DNA of 64,000 bases, taken from Asterochloris sp. CNOR1 (taxonomy: Eukaryota > Chlorophyta > Trebouxiophyceae > Trebouxiales > Trebouxiaceae). This document shows positions 9,844 to 21,400 of this stretch, in pieces. The stretch covers positions 186,001-250,000 of the forward strand of contig OZ017748.1 in the NCBI GenBank assembly GCA_963969365.1, given 5' to 3'. The first letter of the stretch is position 1. Each line of letters opens with the position of its first letter. The notes beneath the pieces are model-generated. The model made no database searches, was not told where the DNA came from, and saw only the letters and a list, made by a program, of their open reading frames with translations. A program made the translations under genes and the position numbers.

Positions 9844-9918
9844 TCAGGCTGAGCTGGCAGTGACTCCAGACCTCCACCCACGCTTCATCTGGTTTGCATC
9901 ATAGCGATCCCCAGCCAC
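9844..9918 (-). pseudogene. Duplicated last exon of the aldo/keto reductase
   Basis: This 75-base stretch reads VAGDRYDANQMKRGWRS and then ends with the same last residues and TGA as the authentic last exon at 10062-10136 ([17 protein letters not shown]). Length, frame, CTGCAG acceptor and stop are all preserved, and the offset is 218 bp. It could be used as an alternative last exon or be a relic. The substitutions are mostly conservative in effect on the frame, with no stop introduced. Confidence 0.6.
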
Positions 9919-10061
9919 CTGCAGCAGGCAGCAGGCCACAGATGTTGAGCTCTGGCATTCAGAGCTCTGCACCAGGCACAACATAGCGCAAGGCCTCGCA
10001 CCCTCACTGGGCTGCACAGGCACAGCAAAATCTGGCTGTTAGTAGCAAAGCATGCACCTTA

Positions 10062-13000
10062 TCAGGCTGAGCTGGCTGTGACTCCAGACCTCCAGCCATG
10101 CTTCATCATGTTTGGATCATAGCGCTCCCCAGCCACCTGCAGCAGCAGGAGGCCACAGAGAATGAGCTCTGGCAGCCAGAGCTCTGCATGAAGCACAGCA
10201 GAGCACAGTGCCACAGTGCAAGCCCGACAGGGGCATAGTCCCCATGTCCGAGCGTAAGTTGACGTCCAGCTCTGGGTGCCTGTGGTGGACATCAGTTCAA
10301 GGCCTGGCAAACCCCAGGAGCCATGCACTGACGTTTTCTACACAGCATCGAGCCAGTGCACACCGCTGCCCAGACACGAACATAGAGTCACCTTGTCCTG
10401 GTGGAAGATGGCCTCCAATGCTGCCTTGTCCTCAGATGTCAGCTTCACATGGAAGGCCTTGACGTTCTCGGTCAAGTACTTCTCCCTCTTGGTTCCTGAG
10501 CGGGTGCCAAACGCAAGCTGAGTGCATCACTGTGGCTGTGCACAGGTGATACAGGCAGGGCAGCACACATTCTGAGCAAGCGGTAGTATGGCAGTGCACT
10601 GTATAGACAGGCAGAGGGATGGCGCAAATCCTGCACAGATGGCATTGAAGTGCACAGGCGGGCCTTCCCCCACACCTGCTGAGGTAAGCAGACGCTAGTG
10701 CAAAGAAGACTTTAGTACTAGTTGGTGACTCTGGTGTAACTCAAAAGTATATCTGTACAGCATTGGGGCTGAAACACAGCTTACTGCCCTGGCAGAAGCA
10801 GGCACCAATGCAACAGACAGGACCTTGCGGGACCCCAGCCAAAAGGAGCTGACTTTTCTGCGACTTCATCAAGGCACTTGCAGGTGGTGCCCTGGTGGGG
10901 CTGCTCACCAGCAGCTCCTACTTCTCACCAACTTCCAAGCCTTCAGACCCACTCCCAAAACCGTGCAAAGCATTTGCCTTGCCTGGTATTGGGAACACAT
11001 CGTCTCCTTGGCTGTGCACCCACGCGAGCGCCAACTGCCCTGAGGTCACGCCCTTCTTGGATGCTAGCAGCTGAACCTCCTTCACAAGGGCATAGTTCTG
11101 CACAAGCCAGGGGCAGGCACATCAGCAGAGGTTGCAAATCTGAATTGCGCATGCCACACAGACCTGCAAAAAGTAGACATAAGGAGGGAGCAGTGTCATG
11201 AGCATGCGCTTCACCGCCGAAAGAGGGATTGGTGAGCACCAAAGCGCCCCTTGGCACATGCAGCTTGCAGACCCTGCAGGGAAAACCAACGATGTGGGCA
11301 CCAGCGCGCCACATGGCACATGCAGCTCATCAACCCTGCAGAGTGAGGTAACAATGTGGGCCATCAACACGCAACATGGCACATGCAGCTCACACACCCT
11401 GCAGGGAGAGCCAGGCAAGCTCAGTGCTTCTTGTTGAGGGGCTGGGGCACCACCAAAGCGAAGCTTGGGAAGTACCAATGAACGCAACCCTGTGTACGCT
11501 GTCACAGAGGCTGTGCACCTCAAGCAGAGCGGCGCCAGGCCGATGCAGACAAAGTGCACTGCAAGGCAGCAGCGCTGTGTGCGGCCCTGCAGCACACATC
11601 CCCACAGCAACATGTCAGGATTGCGTGGTGACAGCACAGACAGACAAACAAGGTCTTGCACTGTTCAGCAGCACCATGTCAGATTGCTTGCCCTGCTAGC
11701 ACAGCAACACAGACATCTAGAAATGGAATGCACCAGGGCAAACCTTGTCAAAGTTCTCTCCTTGGAAGCGGGGCATGCGCACGGCGCGTCCGTCGCTCTC
11801 ATGCAGGTCCGCCGCCGACTTGATGGCGCCGGTGAGCATACCTCGACCCAGGGGAGAATAGGCGACAATCCCTGCAGTGGCGGCCGCAAGTTCAGCAGTG
11901 CAGCGCAACAGACTCAACCTTAACCCAAGTGAGCAGGATATGCACAGCGGTCCTGACGGCACTGTGGGCTGAGCAAGGCAGCTGAACACATCATCAGAAC
12001 ATGCCCAGCAGCCGGCACTTGGAGGGGCACTGGGACATCTGCAGACAATGTGTGCAGGCAGACACCATGTCAGTCTTTCAGACTGGACAGAGCCTGCGGA
12101 CCGGGGGACCGTGCAGGTGGCACAGTCAACTCACCAATGCCCAGCTCCCTGCAGGTTGGGATGATGCTCTCCTGCACGGGAACAGTGTCATGCAGTCAAG
12201 ATCTGATTGATGCTGACGTGCTGACACCCACTGTCCCCCTAACAATAATAGGTGGAGCTCAACTGCTGCTGCCATACCAATGATGCAGCAAGAGAGCCGA
12301 GCAGGCACAGCCTCACAGCGTCACTTTTCAATTCTCCAAAGGAAAGGCCAGAGCGGCATCAGGGAGGCCCCACTGGCACCACCACTGCAGCACGGGCACA
12401 CCTCTGCATCCCGCGTCCACAGGCTCCACTCCAGCTGGCACGCTGTGATGGGATGGATGGCGTGCGCCTTCCGGATCTCCTCAGGACTGGCTTCTGAGAT
12501 GCCCAGGTACTTGACCTTGCCCTCATGCACCAAGTTCTGCATGTAATGGATGGAGGCAGGTGTCAAGTAGGCTGGAGACATTCAATGCCGAGGTGCTTGA
12601 GCTTGCCCGCTCCTGGACGAGCAGCCTGGGTCACTGCAGCAAAGCGCCAACCTTGCAGCAAGGGCGGTGGCAGCACACAGGCAGCAGCATAAGGACAGGC
12701 ATAGCAAAGCCCCCACCAAGCAGCAGATGCCACAGCACCGATGGCAGCACAGGAAGCAGCAGTGAGGCGCTTTCATGCAGCAAAAACAGAGCATGGACAG
12801 CAGCAGACGTAAGTGCTGTGCAAGACTGGACAGCTCCGCAGCCCCTGGACAGGTCCAGCGCAGACCTTGAGCTCCTTCCAGGTCTCCTCGATGGGCAGCG
12901 TGCGGTCCACGCGGTGCTGGTAGTACAGGTCTATCTGGTCAATGCCCAGGCGTGCCAGGGAGGCCTCGCAGGCTGCCCGCACGTGCTGGGGAGAGCCATC

Positions 13001-14144
13001 CACTTGCATCTTGCCTGCAGGGGGTGAGGCATAGGCTGAGAGCCACCCACTTGGATCTTGCCCGCAGGGGTTGCGGGCTGGTGCCAGAAATGGGGCCAGT
13101 GCAAGCTCGCCCAGGCTGATCTGTACACTGTGTGGGAGCAGGCTGCACTGCTGGCTGAAGCGGCATCACGGCATGGCCACGCACAGTGCAGTGGGCAGGC
13201 TGGCTGCTGTGCTCACCATCACGATTCACATTGCCGAACTTGGTGGCAATGATGAACTTATCCCTCTTGCCTTTGATGGCCTTCCCTGCAGCAGGCCACA
13301 ACTTTTTCTCTACTTGACATATTTGCAGAGCTTGCATCCATCTGTCTTGGTTTTTGTAAATGCCTCGTCGTAGCACACAGCATCCCTGACAGTCTACACC
13401 GTCAGCACATCACTCTGCTCATTTAACAGCTGCCTTAGCAGCAAGCTGCACCTCCCCCATGCACAGCCACTGCACAGCCCATTTGTCTTACCCACAAGCT
13501 CCTCATTCTTTCCCTGGCCGTAGATGTCAGCTGTGTCGATCAGGGTCACTCCTAGCTCAGAAGCCTGCGCCACACGCAGGTGTACATGTAAGAGCTGGGT
13601 GCCTGCTGCTGCCCATGGCAGCAAACTTTCCGCCATGCTGCTGTGTCTGGGTTTTCGGCTGTGCCTGACATGCAGGCACGCCACAACAAGGTGGGACTGC
13701 CCCATCATGGTGCAGGACTTGGGCAAATACTTATGTAGCCTTTATTGCTGAAGCCAGCTGGGTGTGTCCTAGCAACGCAGGCTGCTGCGGCTGAGTGCAT
13801 GCATATGGGCAGCAAGGCTGCTGCAGCAGTTCATGGTTCACAGGTCAATGACCTGCCTTGTCGATCACTCTGAAGGCATCCTCGTCTGAGACACTGTTGG
13901 TGGTGTAGCTGAAGCTGAAGCCCATTGCCCTGCACTGCCACAACACACTTGATGCACAAACAAGCATGCATGGGAGCTTCTCCATAAGCCAGGTGTCAGC
14001 CAAAGCATGAGGACATGTGCATGCATGTGGCTTTTGTAACTTCATGTTATGGGATGCTTACCCAAAGCCCTGAGCGGAGGCTGTGAGCCCCTGCTTTCCA
14101 ACTGGACGTCTTGGGATGTTCTCGGTGCCTGCAGGCACCATCAT
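10062..14144 (-). CDS. Aldo/keto reductase
   Basis: This NADPH-dependent reductase of carbonyl substrates is probably cytosolic; the specific substrate is unknown. I place eleven exons: 14144-14062, 13929-13853, 13565-13492, 13285-13217, 13014-12866, 12536-12402, 12171-12135, 11871-11744, 11097-10983, 10495-10392 and 10136-10062, giving about 330 residues, normal for the family. The catalytic tetrad is visible: Asp and Tyr in DTADIYG, Lys in IIATKFG and His in DLYYQHRVD. Later family motifs include [31 protein letters not shown] and the cofactor-binding IPGTKR. It resembles the plant auxin-induced/ATB2 type (AKR13-like). The start is an ATGATG at 14144. Two introns, after exon 2 (AAG|GCAGGT) and exon 9 (CAG|GCAAGG), seem to have GC-AG borders. 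A partial copy of the exon 5 acceptor lies at about 13036-13075. Confidence 0.85.
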
Positions 14145-14499
14145 CACCTGTGGTGGTGATGGATGCTGATGCTATTGCAGAAGTGTCCCCTGACACAAGA
14201 GCCTGAGCAGCAGCTGCGCAGAGCAATCAGATCCACCTGCCGTTGGAGCCATGATTAGCAAACTAGATGATAACTTTCACTGAATGGTGTTGCAAATTCG
14301 CTGGGGTACAACAATGCGAGCACGGCAGCCGAGGCTTGACAATCTCTGAACTAGTCTGTGACCTGTTTTCACCTTGACTCAAGTTGACCACCTGCAGATT
14401 CCCGGTCCCAGCAGGGATGAAGCCTGTTACATCTGCGAGCGTGTGCGGCCTCCAATCGGGCTGCTGACAGGACAGCAATGCCAAAAATGGGAGCTCAAT

Positions 14500-14780
14500 G
14501 CTGCTCGTCGAGCAGCGCCAGGCCGGCTGATGGCATGGCAAGTGTGTGCTATAATGTTGCAAGTGCGCTTTCCTGCGTCACTCACATCGCATCTGCACAG
14601 GCTCTGAAGGGATTGATTTGCCTGTTTCTCAGATGACTTTTGTAACATGCCCAGGGACTTCAGCCAGAGGCCCTCCTAATCTTCAACATTTTCCAAAGAG
14701 GCAATCAAGCAGGAGTGCATCAGGCCTGGGTGCCAGCATGCACCTGCATGTGGAGTTCAGAATTGATTGGCATTGCAACA
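14500..14780. repeat. Second copy of the dispersed repeat flanking the reductase gene
   Basis: It shares ordered blocks with 8690-9110 (for example GCAGCGCCAGGC and AGGAGTGCATCAGGC). It is diverged and has no coding signal. Its exact ends cannot be set by eye. Confidence 0.35.
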
Positions 14781-15056
14781 CCCTGCAATCTTGCGCACTA
14801 TTGCCAATGGGCAATCCCTTGTGCAACTTGTGACAGACCTGCTGGATGCCTGCTCCAATGCCAGCAGTGCAGCCTCAGCAGTTCCCAGGGACCAGAGGCG
14901 GGGGAGCTCTTGTGATAGCATGGAATATGTGCCTCTCTTTGAGGTCTTCCGCAATGCTCAAGCGCTGGGTGCAATGCAGCGGGTGCTTGGTCGGGGTGAC
15001 TGTTTTGGTCTCCTCTTGGGTTACGGCAATGGCCCAAGCTGGGCCACAGGTCAGGT
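14767..15056 (+). other. Possible orphan exon, unidentified
   Basis: An open plus-strand stretch includes segments such as LVQLVTDLLDACSNASS and YVPLFEVFRNAQALGAMQRV and ends at a donor-like CAG|GTGAGC at 15055. The composition is protein-like. No partner exons, start or family can be given, and the frame that continues to 15732 is Cys-rich and looks like read-through of non-coding sequence. The rest of 15060-15515 holds nothing I can name. Confidence 0.25.
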
Positions 15057-15517
15057 GAGCTGGCCTCCTGTCTCCTGTGGTCTTTGTGCTGTCATATTTG
15101 TCCACAGAGTGTGCAGCCTGTGTCTGCCAGATCTGAACCCCTGGACATGCCTTCACACATGCATGCATAAGGTGCAGCTCCTTGTTGTCTCTGCTGGCCG
15201 TCTACCTTGGCACTTGACCATGTTGCTGTCCCCACCTGGCCCCACCTGTGTGCAGTGCGAGAGCTGCCAGCGCTGCTGCTCGGCCCCTGAATGTAGCCCT
15301 GCTGTGCTTCTGCCAGTGGAGCAGTGCACCATGGCTGCAGCTCTGAGTCTGCCCATGACATGCCTCATGCAGCAGATTGAAAATGAACTTATGAGATACA
15401 GCAGACCATGCATGCATCACTCGACAATGATAGACCTTTGTAGATGTGCTCTCGAGGAGAAGCCATTCCAAACTTCGTACACGCACACGCTGCTCACACA
15501 GAATAGAAGGCTCTACC

Positions 15518-18400
15518 TCATCCTGACACGTCTGGCCAAGAGATGGTCAGCACATGTGGTGAGCACATGGCAGCATGGCCGTTCTCAAATGCGGCTGACA
15601 GTCCCTGGGCATTGGCAGCTGCACACAGCTGCTCTGCGTCCATCGTGCTGTAGCACGCTGGCGGCAGGTACCTTTCATTGGCGCTGCCCCAGTCTCCCAC
15701 AAAGGTCACTGCTGGGTGTAGGGTCTCCCTGAGGAACTGTCTCACAATGCATGGCAAAGCCACCGAGCTGTGTAGAGATGCATTGCTCCTGATGGTTCCT
15801 TGCTGTACCCGCCAGGGGTGCCCCCCAACAAGAAGCCATTTCCCCAGGACTTCATGCACACGCCAGGCAGTGCACAGCAACAGAGCTGACCTGAATTTGT
15901 TGTTTGACTGGCTGGTTCAGGCATGGTGAGGTGGTATATTGCCCAGCCAGAGCGCAGGAGCACCCACTTCTTGCATGCTGCAGGCAAGCCGAGTATGATG
16001 TCTGGGCCTGCCGCGGAGATAGCAGTCAACTCACAGTCTCTGCTTCCTGATGGCGCCGAGCAACTCCATAAGCACGTGGCTGAGCCCCTCGAGGGGTATG
16101 TATTCAGGGCTTTGTATCCTCGACCATGACTACCATCGGTGAGCGACAATGCCTGATGACAATCTCTGAACCCCACCTGTCAGGGTGGACAATCTTCAGT
16201 TGCCTCAGCCTGGTGCCTTTCACCAGGCGCAGGAAGCCAGATGGTGATGGCGGGTGGTCAGGACCCAGATCCAGCAGACATGTAAAATTGTCCACAAGCA
16301 GCGTCACTGTCTCGCAGTGCGCAAGCAGCTTGACTGCCACGTTGACGCCGCCTCGTAGGTGGAGGTGCCGGACGTGAATCTTGTCCCAGCACCTGCAGCA
16401 GTGCAGAGCAATGATAGAGCTTGGCTCTGGGTTGGCCACTCATGCAGGCGTGTGCGTCTGCAGCAGCTCCTAGGCAAGACACCACATCGCCCATGCAGCC
16501 GGGCGTTGTCATCACTGTAGCGGGCAGGCATAGCTGCCAGCTGTGCTCATGCAAGCAGCCACCTGCTGGAAACACCTGCCCTGCAGCTACCTGGCAGCAA
16601 GGCAGATGCATGCCCCTCTGTCAGCGCAGCAATGGACAAGCCTGTACATGCAGAGCAGCTGGGGGCTGCTGTGATGCAGGCGCCCAGCACCAGCGCAGCG
16701 CTATGGCAAGCCGTTGCCAGCGCTGCTGCCCCCTGAGGCAGCTGCAGCGCAGCGCAACACCCACCTGGTTGACAAGCTGCTCGCACTCCGCCAAGACAGA
16801 CCACACTTGCCACGTCATGTTCCATGGGCCTGCAGCCATGGTGGAGACGCAGGTGTCAAAACCCTAGCACACTTGATTAACAACGGGAGCAGATGCTGCA
16901 GGCTGTAGAGGATGCAGGGGTGGCATGTCCCCGTAGCCTGCAGCCATGCCAGGGATGTGGAGCAGGGCAGCTGCTGGAATTTCAGCATGGCACTTTCCAC
17001 GCGCCCAGCAGACCCGCACAGGTGCTGGGCAACCCTCAATCACACAATCCCTCCAGCTGGGGCAGGCAGGAGCAGCATGACACACGTTGCATGGGCTCAG
17101 CACGCACTGCTGGTGCAACAAGCAGGGACCATGCAGTCCGCCAGCACTGCCTGTACTCGGACTGCACCACCCAGCAGTCAGAGCGCACATGTTTGCTTGA
17201 GCACAGGCGGCCAGCTCACTGTTGTAAGAGGCTGAGAGAGGCTGACCTACACGTGTGCAGCGTGTCGCGCCACTGATGCACCCAGACGACTATTGAGAAA
17301 ATGCTGGCCAACCTGCGCGCTGGCTATCAGCACTCTGCTAAGCAGGCACACAGGCATTTGTCCCTCTCTCGTTACAGCAGGGACCATGCACTACCACTCA
17401 CTGTCAATTGAGTGGCTACTGGAGCGCCTGTTGCACCCGTAATTTCCAGCGACTCCAGATTGGGGAAGCTGGCCAGGTGCTCTGCCTCTGGGTCCATGTC
17501 TCTTGACACCCAGTGCAGCCCTGACACATGCCTGAGATGGCTTTCTTTCCCACCTTGCAGCTTCAGAAACGGCTGCTCTGACAGAATGAAGTCGTCTGTC
17601 CAGTCAGGGCTGGGATACAGCCTGCAACAAGGCAGACTTGTGCTGTCCAGAGGAATGTACTTACTGAAGTTCGGAATAAGTGCAGTCCTTAGCTGGCCAA
17701 TGGCTGGCCTTGCTGGGAGGCGTGTGCAAAAGGTCAAGTGCTCACAGGTGCCTGAATGGAGGCGGCCGCAAACTAGACAGTAAGCAGGACGACTGGCTGC
17801 CCCTTAGGGAGCTGCATTGATCCTCACATGAACTTGCATGGAGGTGGTCTCTGGTTTGTCCAGGACTTGGCTTCAGGGAGCAGCTGTAAACAACGTGACT
17901 TGAAAGCCGACAGATATGCGCACTGGTCCCCGAGCCCACTCAGGCACTGAGGGGTCCACAACATCTGTTTGACCCAGCCGGCATGACCTCAGGCCCAGCC
18001 CAACAGCACAGGACCCTCCTGCACTTGAAAAGCAGACATGCGCACCTGAGAGTGGCAATTGGGTACCTGCAGCGCAGCAGCAGCTTCCAGGCCCAGTCGC
18101 CATGTGGGTTGCAGGGCTCGGGAGCCAGATTGCAGCGATTGCTGAAGTCGATGCACAAGGGCAGCTGGCGCAGCATGCAACGCATTGTCTTGCTTGTCAG
18201 TTGCAGCTGCAGCTGCAGCCGCCATTTCAACAGGCTGAGACTGGAGGGCTCTGATGGACTGGCTTCCCACTGTTGGGAAGGTGCAAGTCTTTCATCGCAG
18301 TGCCCAAGATCAGCCTCAGTACATCGCAGGTGCTGAACACCTGTTCCTGCGGAGAAATTGACAATGCCCAGCAAGGGTGCAAAATGCTGTAAGTCAGATG
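15518..18400 (-). CDS. F-box/LRR-like protein (approximate model)
   Basis: Several minus-strand stretches fit a protein of the F-box plus leucine-rich-repeat kind common in green algae. A helical N-terminal part at about 18330-18060 (LSLLKWRLQLQLQLTSKTMR, then QLPLCIDFSNR) resembles the end of an F-box. A repeat exon at about 17660-17410 contains HLASFPNLESLEITG. One at about 16410-16150 contains RHLHLRGGVNVAVKLL and RLRQLKIVHPDRW. The C-terminal stretch at about 15800-15518 (PCIVRQFLRETLHPAVTFVG) ends in a stop. Such proteins usually serve as substrate adaptors of SCF ubiquitin ligases. Exon borders and the start are not resolved. Its 5' end is head-to-head with the GIY-YIG-like gene starting at 18398, so the two may share a promoter or overlap. 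The family call is tentative. Confidence 0.4.
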
Positions 18401-21400
18401 CGCTCTCAACAAGATCGCACCGAAATACTCCGGAAGCACGCTGCTAAGCTTTCAGTGCTTGCCGGTAAGAAAGCAAGTGTCACGCTGATATCCAAACTGC
18501 CATCTCGCAGCATGAACGGCTTGAAGCTGCCCCCAGAAGTGACCAGTGATGCCCTAGGAGTAAGTGGCAGACCCCTACAGCTTCCATCTGCACGGATATG
18601 CTGCACATGCAGGCCTTCTTCACGGTAAGCAGAGTCTGCTGCGTGAAAAAGGATTCTGTGTGTTCTGGAAGCTCACTGAAGCCTGTGGCCCCTGCAGGCG
18701 GCATGCTAGGTCCGCACAGCAACATGGGTGCAGCGCAGGAGGCTGGGGCACAGCTATAGGCCTCAGGCGGGAGCGCCAGCTGTACAGGCAGCCAGTAGTG
18801 ACGCAGGCTGCAAGCGCTGCAGCACCGCCGAGAGTCACTGCATTGGCAGACATCGACTTGGTGCCCATGTTGAATACAGAGGTGAGCCCTCTGTGCGGCC
18901 CTCTTGCCCCACTGCAGAAACCAGAATGAGCAGCAGTGGCCCCTGATCTGCAGGGTTTGATACAACCCAAGGTGCCGGAAAGCACAGAGGCGGCAGTGTT
19001 TGCCATCTACAATGAGGCCAAGCAGCTGCAGTATGTCGGCTTCAGCCGTGATCTTTACAACTCTCTGCGCACAGTGTTCAGCAGGCGCCCAGACAAAGCT
19101 TACTTCTACAAGTGAGAAGCTCGCTGCAGCCTGCATGGCATCAGCAAGCTTGCACTCCCCTGGACAGATGAGGACTTGTGCTTAATCTGCCTGCTTGCGC
19201 AGCGGTGGGCTGTGCCAGTCTGCTCAGCATCTGATGCACTGCCCACATGGCAGGCAATGCCAAAATCTGCACCTCTTGATGGGCGGGGTCAGCTGGTGTG
19301 CTACCCTGCAGGTGTCTAGCGCTGGATCAGGTCGACCAGGATGCCATGCTGGCAATCAGAACGGCCTGGTTCGAGGAGTGTGGGGGGCCCCCAATCGGCA
19401 ACAAGTGTGAGTCACCTGCTTCTGCTGGTGACTGCAGAGCTTGGCTGGCGTGGCAGTCCGTTCGCCTGTTGTGCGCCGCATGCTGGGGCCACAACCCCCA
19501 CCCAGGCATCCTCTCCCTCCCTTTATGCAACGTCAGGCATCACAGCTCTCAGTCTGGGCGCTCACTCCTCTGCAGTGGCCTTGGAGCGCACCGCGTGGCA
19601 GCAGCCGGTGTCAGCTGGCGCCATCAGTGACAGGGGGAAGCAGGCGGTAGGTGCCCCTGCACTGCAGTTGTTATGTGTGCGCGTCGGGCAGCTCGCGATG
19701 GCCCACTCCTGCATTGTGACAACCTGCAGTCCCCTTCTGCGATCTCCGTGACAGTGAGACGTCCCTGCATGGCTTTGTGACGGTGGGAGCTCCCTGCTGT
19801 CACCAGCGGTGCAGTCCGGAGGCTCCTTGTGCTCCGCAAGGGCATGCATGGTGCCACTGACAGCAGAGACAACACAGGCAGGAGGTACCAGTTTCAACTA
19901 TTGATTGCTACTGGAAATGAAAAAAGGGCCTCCCATGTGGCTGAGAGTGTGCATCATTCCTGCAGGCAGCAGAGGACTCTGTGCGCAGCCTGAAATCAAA
20001 GCTGCTCCTATCTGGCAGCGTGATTGCCCCAGCTGAGAGTGTGCATCACCCCTGCAGGCAGCAGAGGAGACTGTGCGCAGCCTGATGACGAAGATCCAGG
20101 GCCGCGGCTGCAAGGAGGACTTCCAGCCCAACCCCTCGCTCCTGCAGAACGGTCAGGTCAGCAACGCTGCACCTGGCGCTGCTGAGCAGCTCGATTCTGT
20201 CATGTTGACAGCTGGATGATGCCTCCTGCTGCACAAACATCCTGTCAGGGCCAACCATCAATCATGTTGTTTGCTGCCCACAAATCTGCATACCAGCTGC
20301 ACATGCACATGCACAATCCACTTCCTTCCTTCAAGGCACAACCCCCCTGCTTTCAACTGCATACATGCCTGGCAGGCCGCGCTCAGCATGACCAACAGTT
20401 CCCCTCATTGTTGCCAGCATGCAGGCAGGCATCTACCTAAACTACTTGACTCTGCTTGAGACCTGCAGGCTCGACACTTGCAGCCTTGAACTTTGCATGC
20501 AGGCAGCCAAGCATGCTCTGCCCAAGGCCTCAATGGCATGTGCAGAGGGCTAGTGCACTTGGCTGGCCTGCCTGCAGATGCATCCCAGAACTGTGCAGGC
20601 TGTAAGGAGCTGCAGCCCATGATGTTAGAGAGAGACCCATCTCTCTTGGAAGATACTTCGAAAACCTGCCAGGGTCATATCGGCGGGGAAGCTGGAGCAG
20701 CAGCGTCTGCGCATGGCTGAAATGCTGGCGCCGGCTGCCTGCTGGGCTGCCTGCAGGTGCACTTCATGCCTGCCAAAGCTATGTCGGCAGAGGAGCTGGA
20801 GCAGCGGCGCCTGTGCATGGCTGAGATGCTGGCGCCAGCTGCCTGCTGACCTGCCTGCAGGTGCACTCCATGCCTGCCAATGCTATGTCGGCAGAGGAGC
20901 TGGAGGAGCGGCGCCTGCACATAGCTGAGATGCTGGCATGGCTCAGATGCTCAGCAGCACCTGTGCATGGCTGAGGTGCTGGTGCCAGCTGCCTGCTGGG
21001 CTGCTTGCAGGTAGACTTCATGCCCGCCAAAGCCATGTCGGCGGAGGACTTGGAGGAGCAGCGCCTGCGCATGGCTGAGGTGGCCAAACGCAAGCGCAGC
21101 GTGCTGTTCCAGATGGACGAGAAGACGGCGCAGTACGAGCTCTACTTCTCCCTCAGCTTCAAGACCAATGGGGGCATGATGTTTGACATCACCGTCACGT
21201 ATGATTCCAAGGAGACGCGGCACAGGTGGGGCCACGTCAGTCTGGCCTGGCAGGGCTCATATGTGTTGCCACTGCTGCCTGAGCTCGGCTCTGTACATGC
21301 TTTCCGGATTGCAGTCCATCCCCTGATCCCAGCTGACTGTCAGTGCTGTGATGCAGAGCCTTCCTGCCAGCACTGTGGGCAGCAGGTCGTGCTGGTGTCA

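Noticed and set aside
14767-15732. 321-codon plus-strand frame as one gene
   Set aside because: Only the first 95 codons look protein-like, ending at a donor. The rest has intron-like composition.
18480-19136. 218-codon minus-strand open frame
   Set aside because: It lies antisense to the GIY-YIG exon at 18954-19111, which has family motifs and proper splice sites.
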